NCBI GenBank assembly: GCA_030740315.1
Contig: JASLXN010000037.1
Location: 1-10,545 of the forward strand
Reading direction: 5' to 3'
Length of the DNA: 10,545 nt
DNA from: Dehalococcoidia bacterium
Lineage (GTDB): Bacteria; Chloroflexota; Dehalococcoidia; JACVQG01; JAHKAY01
Below, in pieces: positions 6,346-10,545 of this stretch; position 1 is the first letter of the stretch, and each line of letters starts with the position of its first letter. A program made the translations under genes and the position numbers. The notes below the pieces were generated by a model. The model ran no database searches, had not been told where the DNA came from, and was given only the letters and a program-made list of their open reading frames with translations.

Positions 6346-7578
6346 TCAGCCTATAGCGCCTTCATCCTTGAGTTGCGCCACCTCTTCCCAGGTGTAGTCC
6401 AAGTCTTCCGTGAGCACTTCTTCAGTATGCTGCCCCAGTTCCGGCGCCTCCCGTACAGGGCCGGAAGGGGTCTGGCTGAATTTGATTGGCGTATTGACGA
6501 ATTTCACCTTGCCGAGTGTGGGGTGGTCAAAGTCCGTGAGGTAGTTGTTCAGTAGTACTTGAGAGTCCGTCATAACCTCGCCAACCTCCAAGACTGGCGA
6601 ATAGGCGAACTCTGCACCTTTCTCCTCAAACCGGGCCAGCCATTCATCCCTAGTGCGGCTCAGGAAGAGTTGGTTAAGAATTTCAATAAGCTCAGCGTAG
6701 TGTTCCCGCCTACCACCCAAGGCGGAGGCGAAGCGTGGGTCATTCTCCAACTCTTCCATACCCATTAACTGGCAGAATTGGGGCCAGAAACGATCCGACT
6801 GGGGTTCTGCCAGCAGCAGCCATTTGCCATCACCGCACTTGTAGTGATTGCCCATGGGGTTTCGGGCACGCTTCTGCGAGTGGCGGGCGTGAGGCCTGCC
6901 CCGGAGCGAGGCCACATTCAGGCCAATGCCCTGCAAGTGCAGAGCGCTTCCCATCAGGGAGACCTCCACCTTCTGGGAGATGCCCTGCCGCTCCCGGGCC
7001 AGTAAAGCAGCCAGAATAGCATATGCCAACATGGTAGCGCCCATCTGGTCACACGGTGCCCCCACCACCTGCACGGGGCCCTCCGTGTCCCGGTCTCCCA
7101 TCATCCACATCATGCCTGTACGGGCCTGGGCTATGGTATCAAAGCCCCGCTCGTCGCCCATGGGGCCTTCCAGGCCGTAGGCACTGTTTATGGCGTAAAT
7201 GAGCCTGGGATTGTGCTTGATCATGGTGTCATAGTCCATTCCCACTCTTTTTAGCACATCGTTGCGGTAGTAGTTGGTGTAGAAGACATCAGCCTGTTTC
7301 ACCAGCTTGTAGACAATATCCCGCCCCTTCTGCTGGGTGAGGTCTACGGTGATGCCTCTCTTGTTCCGGTTAGCCAGCTCAAAGGTTGCCAGCCGCCCAT
7401 CCGCAAGGGTCATAGCATCCCCGTGCATCTGGACCATGCCCCTCATGGGGTCACCACGCACCGGCTCCTCTATTTTGATTACCTCCGCCCCCAGATCCCC
7501 TAACATATAGCCAGCGGCAGGACCGTTATGGAACCCCGCCCATTCAATAACTTTTATCCCCTCCAGTGCACCAGGCAA
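6346..7578 (-). CDS. CaiB/BaiF-family (type III) CoA transferase
   Basis: This intact 410-residue protein is of the family's usual size. Type III CoA transferases exchange CoA between carboxylates through mixed-anhydride and aspartyl-CoA intermediates; the expected nucleophile is Asp177 in VVGAPCDQMGATMLAYAILA. Other family marks are the N-terminal LEGIKVIEWAGFHNGPAAG, GDLGAEVIKIEEP, RNKRGITVDL (69-80) and the Gly/Tyr region around NSAYGLEGP (131-139). The start is TTG 7578, clearly set by GGAGGTGAT (7589-7581), which ends 2 bases before it, so the GGAGGT core is 5 bases away. No nearer ATG fits. A strong promoter lies about 40-65 bases upstream. Sequence similarity to the two broken CoA transferases in the window is only general, so it is a different subfamily and its substrate pair is unknown. 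Its former co-translated partner gene is truncated, which would matter if the enzyme were a heterodimer. Confidence 0.88.
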   Translation of the reverse strand: MPGALEGIKVIEWAGFHNGPAAGYMLGDLGAEVIKIEEPVRGDPMRGMVQMHGDAMTLADGRLATFELANRNKRGITVDLTQQKGRDIVYKLVKQADVFYTNYYRNDVLKRVGMDYDTMIKHNPRLIYAINSAYGLEGPMGDERGFDTIAQARTGMMWMMGDRDTEGPVQVVGAPCDQMGATMLAYAILAALLARERQGISQKVEVSLMGSALHLQGIGLNVASLRGRPHARHSQKRARNPMGNHYKCGDGKWLLLAEPQSDRFWPQFCQLMGMEELENDPRFASALGGRREHYAELIEILNQLFLSRTRDEWLARFEEKGAEFAYSPVLEVGEVMTDSQVLLNNYLTDFDHPTLGKVKFVNTPIKFSQTPSGPVREAPELGQHTEEVLTEDLDYTWEEVAQLKDEGAIG

Positions 7579-7613
7579 ATATCACCTCCGGGTCTCGAAA
7601 AGTATTGCTACTA

Positions 7614-7642
7614 AAGATAGAGAGCCGTAGCAGTTTTGTCAA
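7614..7642 (-). promoter_or_regulatory. Sigma70-type promoter for the minus-strand CoA transferase
   Basis: Reading the minus strand, TTGACA (7642-7637) is followed after exactly 17 bases by TATCTT (7619-7614), four of six -10 positions. Initiation near 7607 gives a leader of about 30 bases with the GGAGGTGAT ribosome site. Position, spacing and a perfect -35 box make this the likely promoter of the 6346-7578 gene and its downstream remnant. Confidence 0.6.
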
Positions 7643-7964
7643 GCGGATATCCCCAATAAGAGTTACTATGCTCCATCGTTCTCTCAGCGACGTGGTGCTA
7701 AACCTGCCACCTTATTTGAGCCATGAATACAATAGCGCCCCCCCACTCCGGGGACTGCAGATATGAGGGGATCCCACAGCTAAAGTCCCAAGATGAGAGT
7801 ACACAAGATGCATTATTTCGTTGCGCTAACCACCTCCACCGTTTATCACACCAACCATACGCCGATGGACCGAGAGGGGACACCCGCCGAGATTCCTCTG
7901 CCATCTCATTTCTGTTGATTTCCGCCAGCCCCTGCGCCAGCCGGGGTAGCTCCCAATTTGTTGC
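7643..7964. other. Gene-free stretch between the transporter and the CoA transferase
   Basis: No reading frame here has recognisable protein character, and the short open frames are arbitrary. I saw no tRNA, no convincing intrinsic terminator and no repeats beyond short G/C runs. The right part may include the true end of the transporter transcript. Confidence 0.4.
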
Positions 7965-8348
7965 CTAATTTGCCTCGGCCTCGGGGGGCTGGTCACCCCC
8001 TTCCGGCAACCCTGTATCCTGGGGCAGCCCCGTAGCTGATGAACTTGCCTCGTCCAGAGACCCCATCCCCAGTGGCCACCGGGACTCCGGCCCAGGGGCG
8101 GAGGACCCTTACCGGGAAGCCCTGTTGCCTCATGCCCACCGTTCTCCCCGGTAGACACAGCGCCGTCTGAAGCGTTGTCCTCCGGCGAGTCCAGTATCCC
8201 AATTGTGCTGCCCGAAGAGGAGGGGGCCTTCCCCCTCTTCTGCCTGAACGGCCATAGCCGAGATAGGTACAGCTTTCTACAGAAAACCTTCCGCCCGGAG
8301 TCATTCCTCTCATCGGAGGATATCAAAGCGTATGCGGTGCCCGGCGTG
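7965..8348 (-). other. Possible former C-terminal tail of the MMPL transporter, split by two frame shifts
   Basis: Immediately after the transporter's TAG (8351-8349) a protein-like frame shifted by one base begins. It reads DSTPGTAYALISSDERNDSG, a basic segment (RKLYLSRLWPFRQKRGK), then a Ser/Gly/acidic stretch (APSSSGSTIGILDSPEDN). Between about 8108 and 8000 coding character passes back to the transporter's own frame, which reads LGMGSLDEASSSATGLPQ and GGDQPPEAEAN and stops at TAG 7967-7965. A basic patch after the last membrane span followed by an acidic, disordered tail is what a cytoplasmic extension of an MMPL protein looks like. The first shift would lie in the AGAGAGA run at about 8352-8358. 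This is judged by composition only, with no homologue in mind, and may instead be ordinary non-coding DNA. Confidence 0.35.
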
Positions 8349-10545
8349 CTATCTCTCTGTAGAGGCAGTGGTCACCAGAAGAAGCAGGGATGGCAGCACC
8401 AACAGCGCTGCCGCTGCCGCCAGGACAATCATGACGGCGGTCAGGATGCCGTAAGAGGAGAACATCGGCATGGGGGCAAAGGCCATGATAGTAAAGCCCA
8501 GCACACTGGTGGCCGCCGACGCCACCAACGCCGTACCGGTACCTTGAGACGCCTGGTGCAGTGCCTGTACTTTGTTGGCCGCCCGCGGCAATTCTTCACG
8601 ATAGCGCTGTGTCATATGGATGGAGTAGTCTATGCCCACGCCTATGGATACAGCTGCAATGGTGGCGGTGATAAAGTTGAGGCCGAAGCCGAACAGGTAC
8701 ATAAACGCATACAGCCAGGCCACAACCAAGCCGATGGGTATGATGGTGACCACGGCAAACCGCAGTGAGCGCATGGCGGCGACGGCGGCCGAGAAACAGG
8801 CGACAAGAGCCACAATGAAGGCCAGCCTCAGGCCGGCAGTGGTGGCGTCCAACCCAGCCTGGCGAGTATAGGGGGAGCCAGTAAGGCCCACGAAGGATAT
8901 GGTTGGTTCGGCCTCAAGCACTTGGGTTTCCCGGGTTAAAGCGTCCCGAGACCCTATGACTTTGGTCTGCTCCCGGGTGCCCGGAATGCTCAGCATGATA
9001 CTGGTTGCGTCCTCCTGCGCACCTGTTGAATCATGGAAGAGCGTCTCTGCTACTTCAAGGGCATCGTATATGTTCTGGGTCGTGCTCTTGGGTACCCCGT
9101 TTGCCGAGATGTAATCATATATAGCGGAAAGCTGCTCCCGTAATTCGGGCCTACGGAGCTCCTGCCCTCCATGACTAAAGGTGCTGATACCGTCTTCGGC
9201 TGTTATCGATACCCCGGAGGCCTGCTCTATCTGCTCCTGGGCATAAGGGGAGCCCATTACCTGATCCAGTACAGAGAATAAAGTCCTGCCCCGCACGACG
9301 GCCTGGCCGTCCGTATTCTTGGCAACATAAGGGTTGTCCGCCATGCGCTCTACGAACCGCTGTATAGCCATCAGCGATGCCGGATTGGCCAGGTCACCGC
9401 GTATATAGATTAAGGCGGGTTCACCACCCGTATCGCCCACATGGTCAGCCATCCTGTCCAGGCCTATGGCGAAGTCTGAATTTCCACGGAAGAACTCCTT
9501 CACATCAAAGGTTGCTTCCATCTGGAAGGCAAAATAAGCGGCCACCACTGTGAACAGGGCCGTCAGTGGCAGCACTATAAGCCGCCAACGGGCCAGCGCC
9601 ACAACCAGCACAGCTAGTGGGGAGGGCTGCGGTACGCCAGCCGGACCCGGTGGAGGGTTCTCCAGCCCGTGTGATACATTAGCATTAGCCCGCCAGGCAT
9701 CCAGCCGCATCAGGGCCAGTGGGACAGCCAACCCCAAAATAATAAACCCCGCCACAATGGCCAGCCCCGCCCCTATGCCAAACCCGACCACTGTTTCAAT
9801 CTCTGCCACGGCGTTGGAAAGGAAGGCGACGGCATCGGTTACCATGGCCAACGCCAAGGGAACCAGTACCCCAGCCATGCCTATCCTGAAGGCCTGCCGC
9901 GGCGGCAGCCCAGCACCGCGCTCCTCGCGGTAGCGGTTGACGGCGTGGATGGCGAAATTGGCCCCCAGCGATATCATGGCGATAGGCACTATGAAGTCCA
10001 GTGTGGTGGAGGAGTTCAGACCGACTAGGTTGGATAGGCCCTTTAGCCAGACAATCATGAAAGCTAGGCCCAGTCCCGTTAGCAGGATTACACGGGCAGA
10101 CCACAGGCTGGCTCCAACCACAATGAGTACCATAAAGAATGTAGCGAATATAAACGGGACGGCGGTGCCCACCTGATCCGCTGTCTCCAGCCCAACATCA
10201 ATCGCTATGCCCCATAGCTGATAGGCGCTCTCCTCCCCGCCCAGTTCGGCCTGCACCTTCCGGTTGAAGTGCTCCTTGCCCTCGCTGACCGGGTCGGTGG
10301 TGGCGCCAAGCCTCAATGCACCCCCCCCCAACTTTTCGTTGTCCGCCACGATGATTATAAGCATTGCCGGTGCAGTCCAGTAGTCTATCTGCCGTCCCAG
10401 GACTGTTCTACGCTCAACCGTCTTCTGCTGGGAGAGAAATTTCAGCAGGCCCCTAGTTTGGGGGTTTCCAAGCACCACAGAAACGGCATATTTCACCTGC
10501 TCATCGGTGGCATGCTCCAAGTCCGTGTTCAGCAACGGGTACTTT
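8349..10545 (-). CDS. RND-superfamily MMPL-type membrane transporter, 5' end missing
   Basis: At least 731 residues are visible, entering at the right edge (in-frame KYP before the TTG at 10535) and ending at TAG 8351-8349. Residue numbers here count from that TTG. MMPL/RND proteins are proton-driven inner-membrane exporters of lipids or hydrophobic compounds, with two repeats of six spans and two periplasmic domains. Visible in order are the end of periplasmic domain 1 (1-118), spans 2-6 (about 124-278), a Pro-rich linker (288-306), span 7 (about 311-335), periplasmic domain 2 (340-560) and spans 8-12 (about 565-722). The proton-relay segment of the second half is intact (GVGIDYSIHMTQRYREE, Asp636-Tyr637). 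The matching first-half segment reads SLGANFAIHAVNRYREE, with Asn193-Phe194 at the Asp-Tyr positions. Span 1 and most of periplasmic domain 1 lie beyond the window. Both YREE motifs and overall layout make the family certain; the cargo is unknown. A run of nine G (coding strand) falls at 10329-10321. Confidence 0.9.
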   Translation of the reverse strand, partial: KYPLLNTDLEHATDEQVKYAVSVVLGNPQTRGLLKFLSQQKTVERRTVLGRQIDYWTAPAMLIIIVADNEKLGGGALRLGATTDPVSEGKEHFNRKVQAELGGEESAYQLWGIAIDVGLETADQVGTAVPFIFATFFMVLIVVGASLWSARVILLTGLGLAFMIVWLKGLSNLVGLNSSTTLDFIVPIAMISLGANFAIHAVNRYREERGAGLPPRQAFRIGMAGVLVPLALAMVTDAVAFLSNAVAEIETVVGFGIGAGLAIVAGFIILGLAVPLALMRLDAWRANANVSHGLENPPPGPAGVPQPSPLAVLVVALARWRLIVLPLTALFTVVAAYFAFQMEATFDVKEFFRGNSDFAIGLDRMADHVGDTGGEPALIYIRGDLANPASLMAIQRFVERMADNPYVAKNTDGQAVVRGRTLFSVLDQVMGSPYAQEQIEQASGVSITAEDGISTFSHGGQELRRPELREQLSAIYDYISANGVPKSTTQNIYDALEVAETLFHDSTGAQEDATSIMLSIPGTREQTKVIGSRDALTRETQVLEAEPTISFVGLTGSPYTRQAGLDATTAGLRLAFIVALVACFSAAVAAMRSLRFAVVTIIPIGLVVAWLYAFMYLFGFGLNFITATIAAVSIGVGIDYSIHMTQRYREELPRAANKVQALHQASQGTGTALVASAATSVLGFTIMAFAPMPMFSSYGILTAVMIVLAAAAALLVLPSLLLLVTTASTER

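Noticed and set aside
8175..8768. 197-codon plus-strand frame over the end of the MMPL gene
   Set aside because: The His/Gln/Gly/Arg-rich sequence mirrors membrane-span codons on the other strand and no domain is visible.
1..10545. CRISPR array, tRNA, rRNA, transposase or defence system
   Set aside because: None was seen. No regularly spaced repeats, no cloverleaf sequence and no recognisable mobile-element protein are present in any frame.

Overview
This window looks like a chromosomal stretch from an anaerobic, acyl-CoA-degrading bacterium. Both strands are densely coding and GC-rich but use many ATA and AGG codons, TTG/GTG starts are common, and type III (CaiB-type) CoA transferases recur beside a 2-hydroxyacyl-CoA dehydratase. 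That combination fits uncultured Chloroflexi (Dehalococcoidia or SAR202-like) or a comparable sediment anaerobe. The taxonomic guess is inference only; no rRNA or marker gene is present.

Plus strand, 1-5946. The window opens with the last 32 codons of what is probably an acyl-CoA (methylmalonyl-CoA-type) mutase large subunit. After about 260 bases carrying a good sigma70-type promoter comes a CaiB-type CoA-transferase gene that is clearly broken (360-1565: one internal stop and two frameshifts). Next are the two subunits of a 2-hydroxyacyl-CoA dehydratase / benzoyl-CoA-reductase-BC-type enzyme (1662-2780 and 2825-4171), preceded by their own promoter-like site. A strong hairpin (4202-4238) then precedes an intact thiamine-diphosphate enzyme of the acetolactate synthase / oxalyl-CoA decarboxylase / 2-hydroxyacyl-CoA lyase superfamily (4258-5946).

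Breakpoint, 5971-6322. A major-facilitator transporter is cut off after about 68 codons. It meets, tail to tail, the first ~51 codons of a second CaiB-type gene lying on the minus strand. The two homologies end within about 10 bases of each other near 6168-6177, so this is a rearrangement or deletion scar, or an assembly join. The minus-strand remnant is a close paralogue of the broken plus-strand gene at 360, so both copies of that subfamily are lost here.

Minus strand, 10545-6346. An RND/MMPL-family transporter runs in from the right edge (5' end missing) and stops at 8349. Downstream, reading frames switch in a way that suggests its cytoplasmic tail was once longer. A roughly 320-base stretch with no convincing gene follows, then a textbook promoter (TTGACA-N17-TATCTT) and an intact 410-residue CaiB-type CoA transferase (6346-7578). 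The truncated second CaiB gene lies 23 bases behind it.

Together the intact genes could activate a carboxylic acid to its CoA thioester (CaiB), dehydrate or form a 2-hydroxyacyl-CoA (dehydratase) and cleave or make a C-C bond at the 2-hydroxy or 2-oxo carbon (ThDP enzyme), next to a B12 mutase. The pathway is inference. No dehydratase activator ATPase is encoded in the window.
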